DNA of 64,000 nucleotides from Lachnospiraceae bacterium (GCA_017623675.1 JAGAOO010000017.1:1-64000), one strand, 5' to 3'. Counted from the stretch's first letter, positions 27,729 to 37,316 are shown. Notes: generated by a model not told the origin, from the letters alone. Translations and numbers: made by a program.

Positions 27729-28883
27729 ATGAATAAAAAAGAAACATTAGAAATACGAAAGTTATTTATGCAGGAATCCACCTGTCTTTCTCGTATCTGT
27801 AGTTGTTATGTGGATTTTAATAAAGAAAAAGTATGTACCATGCAGGATGCATTTCTATCACTGGCAAAGGATGAAGCATTAAAATACAATGATATTTTTA
27901 AAGGAACTCTATCCGGCACTATTGGTAAGAATCTACTAAACATGGAGTTTCCTACCCATCAGGAAATGGATGGTGGAACCCAGGATTTCTTAATGAAGCT
28001 ACGTAGCTGTGAGTTAAAGGATAATGACTTGGTAAACGCTTTTTATGATAAAGTAATTGCAAGCTTCGATTACCCTGAGAATTACTATATTATACTAATT
28101 TATGGGGCTTATGATGTGCCGGGACGAGGAACGGATGGCAGTGAAATGTACGATGCCTCTGATGAAGTTTATCAATTTATTCTTTGCAGCATATGTCCGG
28201 TGAATCGTAGTAAAGGCGGTTTGTCTTATCTTCCAGATGCTAATATGATAAGTGAACGAATTCGGGACTGGATTGTAGAGCCGCCAATGAAGGGCTTTCT
28301 CTTTCCTACTTTCAATGACCGGGGCTCTGATATTCACAATGTTTTATATTACACGAAAAATCCAGAGGACAGTCATCCAGAGTTCATTGAACAGGTATTG
28401 GGAAGTGTCACGCCAATGACCCCGGTGAACCAAAAGGAAACCTTTCAATCCATTATTATGAATACCTTAGGGGAGGATGCAGATTACCAGGTTGTATCTG
28501 CCATTCATGAAAACCTGAACGAAATGATAGCAGAAACGAAGAACAATCCGGATCCGCTAACACTCAGCAAGCACGAAATGAAGAATCTGTTGGAAATCAG
28601 TGGTGTTCCAAATGAGGAATTACAAGAGTTTGAGCATACATTTGAAGAAATTGCCGGTCCAAAAGCGGCATTAGTTGCTTCTAATCTTACCAACACCAAG
28701 ACCATGAGTATTGAAACACCGGATATCATTATAAAGGTCAATTCAGACCGGACAGATTTAATACAGACACAGTATATCAATGGAAGGCAATGCTTTGTTA
28801 TAACCGTTGATGATCATGTAGAAATTAATGGAATGAACGTGAAAACCATGCGGCTGAATAAATCATTAGATGGGGAAGAATGA
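27729..28883 (+). CDS. DUF4317 protein
   Basis: A 384-residue cytosolic protein. The N-terminus MNKKETLEIRKLFMQE leads into CLSRICSCYVDFNKEKV. A central part has IILIYGAYDVPGRGTDGSEM, VYQFILCSICPVNRSKGGL and FLFPTFNDRGSDIHNVLYYTK. The C-terminal part is predicted helical then beta. This is DUF4317, a family found mostly in clostridia, with no known function. The start is placed at 27729 after GGAGAATACCA. It converges on the chemoreceptor gene with only three bases between the stops. Confidence 0.85.
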   Translation: MNKKETLEIRKLFMQESTCLSRICSCYVDFNKEKVCTMQDAFLSLAKDEALKYNDIFKGTLSGTIGKNLLNMEFPTHQEMDGGTQDFLMKLRSCELKDNDLVNAFYDKVIASFDYPENYYIILIYGAYDVPGRGTDGSEMYDASDEVYQFILCSICPVNRSKGGLSYLPDANMISERIRDWIVEPPMKGFLFPTFNDRGSDIHNVLYYTKNPEDSHPEFIEQVLGSVTPMTPVNQKETFQSIIMNTLGEDADYQVVSAIHENLNEMIAETKNNPDPLTLSKHEMKNLLEISGVPNEELQEFEHTFEEIAGPKAALVASNLTNTKTMSIETPDIIIKVNSDRTDLIQTQYINGRQCFVITVDDHVEINGMNVKTMRLNKSLDGEE

Positions 28884-28902
28884 AAATCATTCTTCCTCAT
28901 CT
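28868..28902. terminator. Palindrome containing both stop codons of convergent genes
   Basis: GGAAGAATGA (28874-28883) and TCATTCTTCC (28887-28896) pair around an AAA loop; one G-T pair and five more pairs extend the stem to 28868-28902, about 16 bp. The TGA of the DUF4317 gene and the TGA of the chemoreceptor gene are both inside the arms. No long U-run follows on either strand. Confidence 0.65.
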
Positions 28903-30917
28903 TCTTGTTTTAACTGGAACTGTTCTACCTCTTCCATTAATGCATTTGCACAGTTAATTAACTCTGTACTAATTGCGGCATTTTCTTCTGAAGAAGCCGC
29001 ATTGGATTCAATCACCCGGCTAATGGATTCAATTCGTTCCGTAATCATATCTACCGCACTGGTTTGATTCTCTACATACTGAGCAATCTGTTCAATATCC
29101 TCCTGTGAACGTAAAGAACCTTCAATTCCTTGATTTAATGTATTTGCAGTCCGTTCGGCCAATTTTCTTCCACGCTCAACTGCATCATTGGAATTCTCAA
29201 TCAGATTACGGATATTTTCACTGGCTTCCATACTTTCCCCTGCCAGCTTCGATATTTCAGTTGCAACAACTGCAAAGCCCCTGCCTTCTTCACCGGCTCT
29301 GGCTGCTTCAATGGAAGCATTCAAAGCCAATAAACTGGTTTGATCTGCAATACTATTAATGGTTGTAATGATTTCACCAATCTTATTCGAGGTTGCATTA
29401 ATCTCATCAATTGCTAATAATAATTGCTGCATCTCCTCATTTCCTGTCTGCAATTGATGATTCGTTTCCTCTGCCACACGGCTGACATGTTCTGCATTTT
29501 CCATAATATGATGAATTTCATCGGAGAATACAGTCATATTGGAAGCAACATCCATAATTGCCTCATTCTGCTCCGTAGCCCCTTCTGCAACTGAGAATGA
29601 ACTTTCCTCTACCTGTTTTGAAAACTCAACAACAACATTTGCCTGTTTGCGAATGCCGGAAAACGCACTGTTCAAACTATCCAGAATAACCTGTAAGGAT
29701 TCCTTGATTTCCAAGAAACTACCCTTATAGTCTGCTTCCATTTCTACAGTCAAATCCTTATTTGAAATTCCTGTTACAACCTGATTAATATCATTAATAT
29801 AGTATTTTAAGCTTGCAATTGTTTCATTTAAAGATGTGGACAACTGTGCTATCTCATCTGTAATTGGCTCTTCATCAAAGTCAACTTCTAAATCACCTTC
29901 TGAAATACAACCAACCTTACCGCTGACCGACTCAATTGGCTGGAACCAGGTTGCCATACGCTTCTTACATATATGAACTGAATTCAAAATTGTTACCACA
30001 AGAACCACAACACATAGCACCAACATCCACAGGGTTGTCTGTAAAAATTTGATTGTAGGTTGGGCAGTAATTACTAACCAGCCACACTCAGGAACTGATT
30101 CTGAAATCATCCGCATTGGTATTCCATTATAATCAACAACTGAAAATACATGATCAGTTTGATTCATCAGTCGTGCATAACGCCCATGATTCGCAGTTGC
30201 AATATTTTCAGAATGATCAACAGATAGCGCTAAATCTTCACTTTTATGAGTTAAAATTGTACCATCCTTGGATACTAAGAAACTGTACCCACTTTTTGCA
30301 TTATTATTTGACGCAACTAATTCTATAATATTATCCATGTATAGATCAAGACCTACAACTCCAACAAAGTCACCATCTACCATAACAGCCTTGGACAAGG
30401 TAATACAAAAGCCACCACTTTGTTCATCTAAATAAGGTTCTGAAATAAATATGTCCTCTGGATTTTCCTTTGCTTCTATGTACCAGGTACGCTCTGTCAC
30501 CACAAAATCAGCCGGTGGCTCCCAACCCCCACTCATAATGGTAGTATTGGTATCATAACAAGCATATGCAGCAGATACATTCTCATCCTCAGAAACCATA
30601 GAATCCACTATGACTCGTGTTTTATCCCATGCCTCTGCATCAGCCACACTCCCACGTAGTCCTGTCTTACCGTTATAACCGGTTATTTCAAGATTCTCAA
30701 CAGAAGTTGAAAGCAGCTCCAGATATATCGTCTTTCCAGCTATTTCCTTTGAAATACCGTCTGTCAATTCAACACTCTGTAATGTTACCTGTGCATTACT
30801 AATCATAAACGATAAAACAGAAGTAACCATCAAAAAAATAAAAATAATAATAGAAATATTAATAATAATAATCCGGTTGAAAATTCTCCCAATTCGATCA
30901 CTATACGTATTCTTCAT
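28887..30917 (-). CDS. Methyl-accepting chemotaxis protein with Cache sensor
   Basis: A 676-residue receptor. Transmembrane segment 1 is at ~13-38, a double-Cache-like extracellular domain at ~40-280 ([33 protein letters not shown]), segment 2 at ~287-312, HAMP at ~315-370, and a long cytoplasmic signalling coiled coil with hairpin tip [19 protein letters not shown]. It ends in acidic residues with no CheR-tethering pentapeptide. Ligands of such sensors are often amino or organic acids. It follows a diguanylate cyclase gene by 35 bases, so is probably co-transcribed. It would signal to the CheA/CheW encoded at 43-46 kb. Confidence 0.93.
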   Translation of the reverse strand: MKNTYSDRIGRIFNRIIIINISIIIFIFLMVTSVLSFMISNAQVTLQSVELTDGISKEIAGKTIYLELLSTSVENLEITGYNGKTGLRGSVADAEAWDKTRVIVDSMVSEDENVSAAYACYDTNTTIMSGGWEPPADFVVTERTWYIEAKENPEDIFISEPYLDEQSGGFCITLSKAVMVDGDFVGVVGLDLYMDNIIELVASNNNAKSGYSFLVSKDGTILTHKSEDLALSVDHSENIATANHGRYARLMNQTDHVFSVVDYNGIPMRMISESVPECGWLVITAQPTIKFLQTTLWMLVLCVVVLVVTILNSVHICKKRMATWFQPIESVSGKVGCISEGDLEVDFDEEPITDEIAQLSTSLNETIASLKYYINDINQVVTGISNKDLTVEMEADYKGSFLEIKESLQVILDSLNSAFSGIRKQANVVVEFSKQVEESSFSVAEGATEQNEAIMDVASNMTVFSDEIHHIMENAEHVSRVAEETNHQLQTGNEEMQQLLLAIDEINATSNKIGEIITTINSIADQTSLLALNASIEAARAGEEGRGFAVVATEISKLAGESMEASENIRNLIENSNDAVERGRKLAERTANTLNQGIEGSLRSQEDIEQIAQYVENQTSAVDMITERIESISRVIESNAASSEENAAISTELINCANALMEEVEQFQLKQEDEEE

Positions 30918-30952
30918 AATTTATGTACCTCCTCCATCTTTATTCCATCTTC

Positions 30953-32272
30953 TTATTCTAAGAAATAAATGCCATTCTTATTGGATAATTTCACATGATA
31001 CATAGCCTTATCTGCCTTATCAAATATCGACTTAATATCCTCATTCTTTTTCCATGCAACAACTCCTGCACAAAATTTAATTTTTTCTTTTAATTTGTCT
31101 AACTGCTGCTCTACATCTTTATATGGCGTATTTCTGGTTAAAATGACAAATTCATCTCCACCAAACCGTCCTAAGATACTGGTTTCACCAAAAAGACCGG
31201 TTAATTCATCAGCTGTTTTCTTCAAAACCTCATCACCATATTGATGTCCAAACTGGTCGTTAATTTGCTTAAAATCATCTAAATCCAATATTACAAAATA
31301 GAATTCACCGTCTGGTGTTTCATTCACATACTCCTGCATTTTTTCAAAGGCAGCTTCCCTACGGTACAGTCCGGTCAATCCATCCATATCTGCCTTGTAA
31401 TTCAACTTCTCCTGTTCCATTTTAGATTCATGTATATCTCTAATTCTTCCGATTACACTGAGAATCTTTCCGTCTGCATCAGCCAGACTTTTATAATATG
31501 TTGAATGCCAACGATAACCTCCACCGGAAACAGAAGATAAATACTCCAAATTTCCCTCTGTTTCTTCTTTGCAGGCACCAAATAATGCATTCTTAAATTT
31601 CTCCAAGTGACTGCTGTGTACCAATGGAGACGTTTTAATATATTCACTATAATTCGCTATTTCTTTTCGTTTTTTATTATTAGGGAAATTATAAGAAAAA
31701 ATCATTGTATCCGTATCAGGACAGTATTCGAACAAAAGTCCTTGCGTAGTAGCTTCCAGAATCTTATACCGCTCCTCTTGCAACAATAATTTTGCATTGA
31801 CATCTTTCAATGCAGACATATTACTTTCCAGTTCTTTTTTATCTGTAATATCTGTTAGAATTGTAAGATATATGGAACTTTCATTCACCTTATTTTCCAA
31901 AGGTACTCCATGAACCTGAAACCAGCCAAGGCTACCATCTCCTTTGTAACCTCGGAAGGTAAATTGAATATCTTCGTGCTTTAATACATGTTCCGTAATG
32001 CATGCCTGGAATGCATCAATATCTTCCTCATATACAGTGCTTAAAATATCACACTCGTGAGATGCATACTGTTCTTTATCAAAACCGGCACATAAAAAAT
32101 AAGCATCATTCAGATATAATGCACGAACCTTATCCTTAATTTCATATAAAGCTACACCAATTGTAATATTTTTTAATACAACCGAAAGAACATCATTAAT
32201 ATTATCTCCTAAGAAACTCAGACGATGATAATCTGAAATATCATATTGCTCCCACATTTGATCCTGTATCAT
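30953..32272 (-). CDS. PAS-domain diguanylate cyclase
   Basis: A 439-residue soluble protein. Two PAS-like regions (~25-145 and ~165-280, the second with GGGYRWHSTYYKSL and IHESKMEQE) precede a GGDEF domain (~285-439) with DMDGLTGLYRREAAFE, LDLDDFKQINDQFGHQYGD and the active site GRFGGDEFVIL. It should make cyclic-di-GMP from two GTP. The inhibitory RxxD site five residues before GGDEF is replaced by GETS, so product inhibition at that site is unlikely. It is upstream of the chemoreceptor gene; a PilZ protein gene in the flagellar operon is a likely target. Confidence 0.93.
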   Translation of the reverse strand: MIQDQMWEQYDISDYHRLSFLGDNINDVLSVVLKNITIGVALYEIKDKVRALYLNDAYFLCAGFDKEQYASHECDILSTVYEEDIDAFQACITEHVLKHEDIQFTFRGYKGDGSLGWFQVHGVPLENKVNESSIYLTILTDITDKKELESNMSALKDVNAKLLLQEERYKILEATTQGLLFEYCPDTDTMIFSYNFPNNKKRKEIANYSEYIKTSPLVHSSHLEKFKNALFGACKEETEGNLEYLSSVSGGGYRWHSTYYKSLADADGKILSVIGRIRDIHESKMEQEKLNYKADMDGLTGLYRREAAFEKMQEYVNETPDGEFYFVILDLDDFKQINDQFGHQYGDEVLKKTADELTGLFGETSILGRFGGDEFVILTRNTPYKDVEQQLDKLKEKIKFCAGVVAWKKNEDIKSIFDKADKAMYHVKLSNKNGIYFLE

Positions 32273-32323
32273 AAAATATCTCCTTAAATTTCAAAATGAT
32301 ATTATATAATTTTAATCAATAAT

Positions 32324-32332
32324 ATTATATCA
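32324..32332 (-). promoter_or_regulatory. Extended -10 promoter for the diguanylate cyclase gene
   Basis: TGATATAAT on the minus strand (TATAAT 32329-32324 with an upstream TG), about 52 bases before the start codon. No good -35 hexamer is visible; that region is the U-tract and stem of the upstream terminator. Confidence 0.6.
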
Positions 32333-32374
32333 AAAAAAGTCGGCAATAAAAAGCAATATTTTCTATTTCCCGAC
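32332..32374 (-). terminator. Intrinsic terminator after the M20 peptidase gene
   Basis: GTCGG (32339-32343) pairs with CCGAC (32370-32374), with an inner AATA/TATT pairing, and seven T follow on the minus strand. A seven-base T run also follows on the plus side (32376-32382), so it may work in both directions. Confidence 0.8.
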
Positions 32375-32385
32375 ATTTTTTTATT

Positions 32386-33552
32386 TTAAATTGTAATCAG
32401 TTTGAGTGTTAACTCCGCTGCCCTTACCAATTCCTCCTTTGTAGTATATTCCTTTGTGGTGTGAACCTCATTCATGGCATTTGCGACTACAATTCCACGA
32501 ATTCCATGTGAAGTAAAGTGATTATTATCACTGCCTCCAAAGGTTTTTTCTAAGCCCCCTGAAAGGCCTAAATCTCTACATGCCTGTTGAAATCTGGTTA
32601 CTACCGGTTCCTGCTCCTCTATCAGATATCCTCTGAATTCCTCCTGAACCTCTATCTTCGCAATGCCACCTGTTTGTTCCGACTCTTCTTCAAAAATACT
32701 TCGAATCCATTCTGCCTGTTGCAAAGCCTTTTCATGGTTCAGGCTTCGAATTTCTCCGGTAATCTCACAGGAATCCGGTACAATATTACGTGCAGTTCCT
32801 CCTTGAATGGTTCCAAGATTCACCGTTGTTTCTCCATCTATATGTCCACATTCAATTCTGCTTATTGATTTTGCCGCAATTTGAATAGCATGAATACCGG
32901 TTTCCGGACAAAAACCCGCATGAGCAGACTTTCCTGTTACATGTATTCTCAAGGAAAGAATGGAAGGTGCAGCAACGGCTGCCCTGCCAACTGCTCCACT
33001 CATATCCAACACATACGCCATTTTTGCACGTATCTTTGAATAATCAAATATTCTACTCCCTTGTGCATATGGTTCTTCTGCTACCGTAAATAAGACTTCT
33101 ATATCCGGATGGGGTAATTGACGTTCCTGCAGCACTCGAAGAGTTTCCAGAATTTCTGCTAATCCTGCCCCATCATCGGCTCCCAGAACTGTGGTCCCAT
33201 CCGAAGTAATTCTTCCATCCCTCTGAACGATTGCCTGTTTTCCGATTCCGGGACTTACCGTATCCATATGTGCTGATAACAAAATTCCCTCAGAATAAAT
33301 ACCATCCGGGTCATAAGCAGGAAGAAAGCCATAAATATTGCCGGCACATTTCTCAGTCTGGCTATTTTCCGAAAAATCATTGAAAGAACGTCTCATCTGT
33401 TTTCCTGCATCATCCTTTTCTACCCGAAGTCCTAATTCAATTAACTGTTGTTTCAAATATCCGGCAATTGCCACTTCTCCATAAGACTCGGAATCAAAAC
33501 TAACCAGATGAATGAATTCATGAACCAATCGTTCCTCGTTAATCATTGTCAT
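32386..33552 (-). CDS. M20 family metallopeptidase (PepT-like)
   Basis: A 388-residue zinc peptidase. Motifs: LSAHMDTVSPG (HxD metal ligand) near 95, TVLGADDGAGLAEIL (bridging Asp), FTVAEEPYAQGS (catalytic and metal Glu), a dimerisation domain around 195-300 (VTGKSAHAGFCPETG), and a C-terminal metal His in NEVHTTKEYT. It resembles tripeptidase T-like enzymes, which act on peptide N-termini in the cytosol. The start at 33552 follows AGGAGGAAAGAG. It lies 46 bases after the PatB-like gene, so may be co-transcribed with the sulfur amino-acid genes. Confidence 0.88.
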   Translation of the reverse strand: MTMINEERLVHEFIHLVSFDSESYGEVAIAGYLKQQLIELGLRVEKDDAGKQMRRSFNDFSENSQTEKCAGNIYGFLPAYDPDGIYSEGILLSAHMDTVSPGIGKQAIVQRDGRITSDGTTVLGADDGAGLAEILETLRVLQERQLPHPDIEVLFTVAEEPYAQGSRIFDYSKIRAKMAYVLDMSGAVGRAAVAAPSILSLRIHVTGKSAHAGFCPETGIHAIQIAAKSISRIECGHIDGETTVNLGTIQGGTARNIVPDSCEITGEIRSLNHEKALQQAEWIRSIFEEESEQTGGIAKIEVQEEFRGYLIEEQEPVVTRFQQACRDLGLSGGLEKTFGGSDNNHFTSHGIRGIVVANAMNEVHTTKEYTTKEELVRAAELTLKLITI

Positions 33553-33598
33553 CTCTTTCCTCCTATATCTTTCAGCCACTTTTCTTATCTATGGAATG

Positions 33599-34780
33599 CT
33601 ATTCCTCTAATGCATTTGCCAGTTTTTCCAACGCCTCTGTCAATATACTTCTTGGACAGGCAATGTTAATCCGCTGGAATCCCTCACCGGTTGAGCCAAA
33701 GATTTCTCCACTATCCAGCCATAATCCGGCTTTATGAATGATTCTCTGATTCAATTCCCTATCTGTTAATCCATATGCCTTAAAATCCAGCCATACCAGA
33801 TAAGTACCCTCCAGTTCCGTCATTTTTACCTTTGGCAGTCTTTCCGTCAGAAATCGTCTTGTGTACTCTGCATTCTCCAGAATATATGAAATTACCGCAT
33901 CCAGCCATTCATCACCATATCGGTAGGCTGCTTCACAGGCAACCAGTCCCGGGAGATTCAACTGACTATAACCGGCTGCATTCACCCTTTTTCGAAATTG
34001 TCTTCGTAAATTCTGATTTGCAATAAATATATTGGAAATCTGTAACCCCGGTATGTTAAATGTTTTTGTAGGTGATGTACATACAATTCCAATTTCCTGA
34101 TACTCTTCCTTTACATTGGTAAATACGGTATGATTCCGTTTGTATGCAAAATCACTGTGTATTTCATCGCTTACTACAATGACCTTGTGTTTCAGACAAA
34201 TATCACCTAGTTTTGTAAGTTCTTCCTTCGTCCACACTCTGCCTACCGGATTATGTGGATTACAAAGAATGAATAGTTTTACATTCTCATTTATAATTTT
34301 TTGTTCAAAATCCTCATAATCAATGAAATATTTCCCGTCTGCTCCTTGCTGCAGTTCATTTACTACCAATTTTCTGTCATTGTCCAAGATAACCTCTGAA
34401 AAAGGATAATACACCGGTTGCTGAATTAATACCCCTTCTCCTTCCCTAGTATATGCCTGAACTGCCATCGCCAATGCAAATACAATTCCCGGAGTTTTTA
34501 TCAACCATCTTTCATTTACATCCCAGTCATGTCGTCGCTTCATCCAGCCCTTTAACGCTTCAAAATATTCCTCCTTGGTTTCACTATAACCATAGATTCC
34601 ATGGTCGTTCATGGCATTCAAAGCTTCTATGATGTAAGAGGATACTTTAAAATCCATATCGGCAACCCATAAAGGCTGAATATCCTTTGGCATTCCTCTC
34701 CGTTCCGCAAAATCATATTTCAAGCTCTTTGTATTTCTTCTGTCAATTACTTTATCAAAATTCAGATTCTTTTCTCCCAT
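33599..34780 (-). CDS. MalY/PatB-type PLP C-S beta-lyase
   Basis: A 393-residue fold-type I PLP enzyme. It has the N-terminal RRNTKSLKYDF and PLWVADMDFKV, the substrate-binding GIVFALAMAVQAYTREGEGV, CNPHNPVGRVWT, VSDEIHSDFAY, and the PLP lysine in TSPTKTFNIPGLQ. The closest class is cystathionine beta-lyase/aminotransferase of the MalY/PatB type, which cleaves cystathionine to homocysteine, pyruvate and ammonia. The start at 34780 follows AGGAGGCAAT; the TTG at 34804 has no site. It follows the gamma-family enzyme, which makes or breaks cystathionine. Confidence 0.9.
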   Translation of the reverse strand: MGEKNLNFDKVIDRRNTKSLKYDFAERRGMPKDIQPLWVADMDFKVSSYIIEALNAMNDHGIYGYSETKEEYFEALKGWMKRRHDWDVNERWLIKTPGIVFALAMAVQAYTREGEGVLIQQPVYYPFSEVILDNDRKLVVNELQQGADGKYFIDYEDFEQKIINENVKLFILCNPHNPVGRVWTKEELTKLGDICLKHKVIVVSDEIHSDFAYKRNHTVFTNVKEEYQEIGIVCTSPTKTFNIPGLQISNIFIANQNLRRQFRKRVNAAGYSQLNLPGLVACEAAYRYGDEWLDAVISYILENAEYTRRFLTERLPKVKMTELEGTYLVWLDFKAYGLTDRELNQRIIHKAGLWLDSGEIFGSTGEGFQRINIACPRSILTEALEKLANALEE

Positions 34781-34800
34781 ATTGCCTCCTGTCTCCTGTA

Positions 34801-35946
34801 TCAATCGAAAAATGCCTGCTCCAAATCACAGATTAAATCATCTACATTTTCAATTCCTACTGATAACCTTAATACTCTGTCGGTAATTCCATTGCGTTCC
34901 AAAATCTCCGGCGGTACATCTGCATGCGTCTGCGTAATCGGATAAGTAATTAATGTCTCCACGCCACCCAGGCTCTCCGCAAACTGTATTAATTTTACTC
35001 GCTCTAAAATCTGTGCAACCAGTTCCTTCGATGTCACCTCAAAGGTAAGCATAGCGCCAAAACCACCAGCCTGTTGTTTCATTATGATATGACCGGGATG
35101 CTCATTCAGGCCGGGATAAATAACCCGGACAACTTCAGGCTGTTCCTGTAACCAGTGCGCCAAACGAATTGCATTTGCCTGCGCCTTTTCCATTCTCAGT
35201 GCCAATGTCTTAATTCCTCTCAGAATCAACCAACTATCAAATGGTGCAAGCCCAGCCCCCGTCGTCTTTATAGTAAATCGCATCTGCTCTGCAAGTTCTT
35301 TGGTTCCTGACACCACAAATCCTGCTAATGTATCATTATGACCACCTAAGTATTTCGTTCCGCTATGTACTACAATATCTGCTCCAAGCTTCAAAGGATT
35401 CTGAAAATATGGAGATAAAAAGGTATTGTCAACAATCAGTAGTATGCCGTGCTTTTTAGTGCTCTCTGAAATCTTACGGATATCGATTACATTCATCATA
35501 GGATTGGTCGGTGTTTCCAGAAAAACAGCCTTGGTACGTTCCGTTATGTAATTCTCCACCGGCTCGGTACACAGATTCACTCTGGTAATTTCGATACCAT
35601 TCTTCTGACTGATATTAAGAAACAATCTTACACTTCCCCCATACAAATCCTCATCTACAATCACCTGATCTCCGGGACGAAATAGTTCCATTACTGCCGA
35701 CACAGCCGCCATGCCACTGGAAAAGGCAACTGCATCTACCCCACCTTCTAAACCGGCAACTACTTTTTCCACCTGTTCCCTTGTAGGATTTTGCAGGCGG
35801 CTGTAATCATATCCGGTGCTTTTTCCAACACCTAAGTGCGCAAAGGTTGCTGTCTGGTAAATCGGAAAACTGATTGCTCCTGATTTATCACAAGTCTCAC
35901 CCTGTTGTTCTAAATGTAAACATTTTGTTTCAATATCATAAGCCAT
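34801..35946 (-). CDS. Cys/Met-metabolism PLP enzyme (cystathionine gamma-synthase/lyase type)
   Basis: A 381-residue transsulfuration enzyme: YSRLQNPTREQVEKVVAGLEGG near 48-69, FSSGMAAVSAVMEL, DLYGGSVRLF, ETPTNPMM, VDNTFLSPY, and the PLP lysine in HSGTKYLGGHND. C-terminal FAESLGGVETLITYPITQTH and RLSVGIENVDDL complete the family signature. Gamma-synthase, gamma-lyase and O-acylhomoserine sulfhydrylase cannot be told apart by eye; the adjacent beta-lyase gene makes a cystathionine route from cysteine to homocysteine attractive. GGAGGTTAGAGTGGT precedes the ATG. Confidence 0.9.
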   Translation of the reverse strand: MAYDIETKCLHLEQQGETCDKSGAISFPIYQTATFAHLGVGKSTGYDYSRLQNPTREQVEKVVAGLEGGVDAVAFSSGMAAVSAVMELFRPGDQVIVDEDLYGGSVRLFLNISQKNGIEITRVNLCTEPVENYITERTKAVFLETPTNPMMNVIDIRKISESTKKHGILLIVDNTFLSPYFQNPLKLGADIVVHSGTKYLGGHNDTLAGFVVSGTKELAEQMRFTIKTTGAGLAPFDSWLILRGIKTLALRMEKAQANAIRLAHWLQEQPEVVRVIYPGLNEHPGHIIMKQQAGGFGAMLTFEVTSKELVAQILERVKLIQFAESLGGVETLITYPITQTHADVPPEILERNGITDRVLRLSVGIENVDDLICDLEQAFFD

Positions 35947-36020
35947 ACCACTCTAACCTCCATGCTATAATATCATTCATACTTTTCCCATATTTTTTCC
36001 TACTCTATTACTATGAATTA

Positions 36021-36050
36021 ATTATATATGGTTTCCATTCTAAGTGTTAA
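36021..36050 (-). promoter_or_regulatory. Possible promoter for the transsulfuration genes
   Basis: On the minus strand, TTAACA (36050-36045), an 18-base spacer, TATAAT (36026-36021), about 75 bases before the start. No S-box or T-box leader fits in that space. Confidence 0.55.
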
Positions 36051-36090
36051 TACATAAAAAATATGGCATGTTATAGCTTTTCACTATATC

Positions 36091-36125
36091 AAAAAACGCT
36101 GGAATCACATAGATTTCCAGCGTTT
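36091..36125 (-). terminator. Intrinsic terminator after tsf
   Basis: AAACGCTGGAA (36094-36104) and TTCCAGCGTTT (36115-36125) form an 11-bp stem, followed on the minus strand by a run of six T (36096-36091). It ends the rpsB-tsf transcript. Confidence 0.9.
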
Positions 36126-36148
36126 GAAATATCATCTTGTAAACAGGC

Positions 36149-37231
36149 TTACATTCCCATCTGTGCCTTTACTTCTGCAGCAAAGTCCTCATTCTTCTTT
36201 TCCATACCTTCGCCTACTTCGAAACGAACGAACTGAGCAACCTTAAGCTCCTTATTAACAGACTCAAGATACTTAGCAACAGACTGCTTTCCATCCTCAG
36301 CTTTAACATATACCTGATCAAGAAGGCTGATTTCCTTAACCTGTTTAGAAATACGTCCTTCTACAAGACCATTGAAAATCTTGTCGGAAACGATTGCATC
36401 CTTATCATCCATAGCTAACTGAGCTAACGCAGTCTTAGCTTCATTTGAAAGGAAGTTAGGCAGATAATTCATATTGCTCTTCTTCTCTTCATAGATAGCA
36501 ATATCCTCTGCACTCCATACAGAATCACCTACAGCCTTGTCAAGTAACTTCTGTAAAATTGGCTTTGGAAGTGAAAATGGATCATTTAATGCACTATCAA
36601 TTGTAATCTCTCTTAACTTAGTCATCTCCGCTTCTGAAATATCAGCTCTGCCAATATACTGTGGATTCATAGCCGCAATCTGCATTGCAACATTCTTAAG
36701 TGCTTCCTTAGCGGCATCGTCACTTGCACCAAGACCGGCAACCAGCACACCAATTCTACCATTGCCATGTAAGTAATCTACAACTACATCACCAGTAATC
36801 TTCTGGAATCTACGAACTGATAACTTCTCACCGATTGTAGCTGTCTTAGAAACAAGTTCTTCTTTAAGACCATTCTCACTAAGAAGAGCCTCAACATCCT
36901 CGCCATCCTTACCACCAACTAATGATGATGTAAGTGCCTGATCTGCAACTGACTGTACAAATGTTTGGAATACTTCATTTTTTGCAACGAAGTCTGTCTC
37001 AGAGTTAACCTCTACAACAACACCTGTTGCACCACTAACAGCTGCCCGACAAATACCTTCTGCTGCAATTCTGCTTGCCTTCTTCTCAGCCTTAACTGCA
37101 CCACTCTTGCGAAGTGCATCTACTGCTGCTTCCATATTACCATCGCACTCTGCAAGAGCCTTCTTGCAATCCATCATTCCGGCGCCAGTTAATTCTCTTA
37201 ATTCTTTTACCATTGCTGCTGTAATAGCCAT
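36149..37231 (-). CDS. tsf: Translation elongation factor Ts with enlarged C-terminal subdomain
   Basis: A 360-residue nucleotide exchange factor for EF-Tu. The N-terminal UBA-like domain (MVKELRELTGAGMMDCKKAL) and the Ts core with NSETDFVAKNE at ~76-86 are intact. Between SALN (~213-216) and IFNGLVEGRI (~285-294), about 65 extra residues are present (starting DPFSLPKPILQKLL), compared with ~290-310 residues for most bacterial EF-Ts. The C-terminal part is otherwise normal. The start at 37231 follows GGAGGAGAAAAAA. It follows rpsB as usual, separated by a hairpin. Confidence 0.95.
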   Translation of the reverse strand: MAITAAMVKELRELTGAGMMDCKKALAECDGNMEAAVDALRKSGAVKAEKKASRIAAEGICRAAVSGATGVVVEVNSETDFVAKNEVFQTFVQSVADQALTSSLVGGKDGEDVEALLSENGLKEELVSKTATIGEKLSVRRFQKITGDVVVDYLHGNGRIGVLVAGLGASDDAAKEALKNVAMQIAAMNPQYIGRADISEAEMTKLREITIDSALNDPFSLPKPILQKLLDKAVGDSVWSAEDIAIYEEKKSNMNYLPNFLSNEAKTALAQLAMDDKDAIVSDKIFNGLVEGRISKQVKEISLLDQVYVKAEDGKQSVAKYLESVNKELKVAQFVRFEVGEGMEKKNEDFAAEVKAQMGM

Positions 37232-37269
37232 TTTTTTCTCCTCCATACTTAAATATCAATCTCTTAAGA

Positions 37270-37299
37270 AAAGCCTTAGTCAACACAGGCTAAGGCTTT
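37270..37299 (-). terminator. Attenuator-like hairpin between rpsB and tsf
   Basis: AAAGCCTTAG (37270-37279) and CTAAGGCTTT (37290-37299) pair around a 10-base loop. On the minus strand TTTTCTT follows. The U-tract is short, so partial termination would set the S2 to EF-Ts ratio. Confidence 0.7.
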
Positions 37300-37316
37300 C
37301 TGAATTACAAATCTGA

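Noticed and set aside
35947..36148. Riboswitch (S-box or T-box) before the transsulfuration genes
   Set aside because: The probable leader is only about 75 bases, with no specifier or anti-terminator structure visible.
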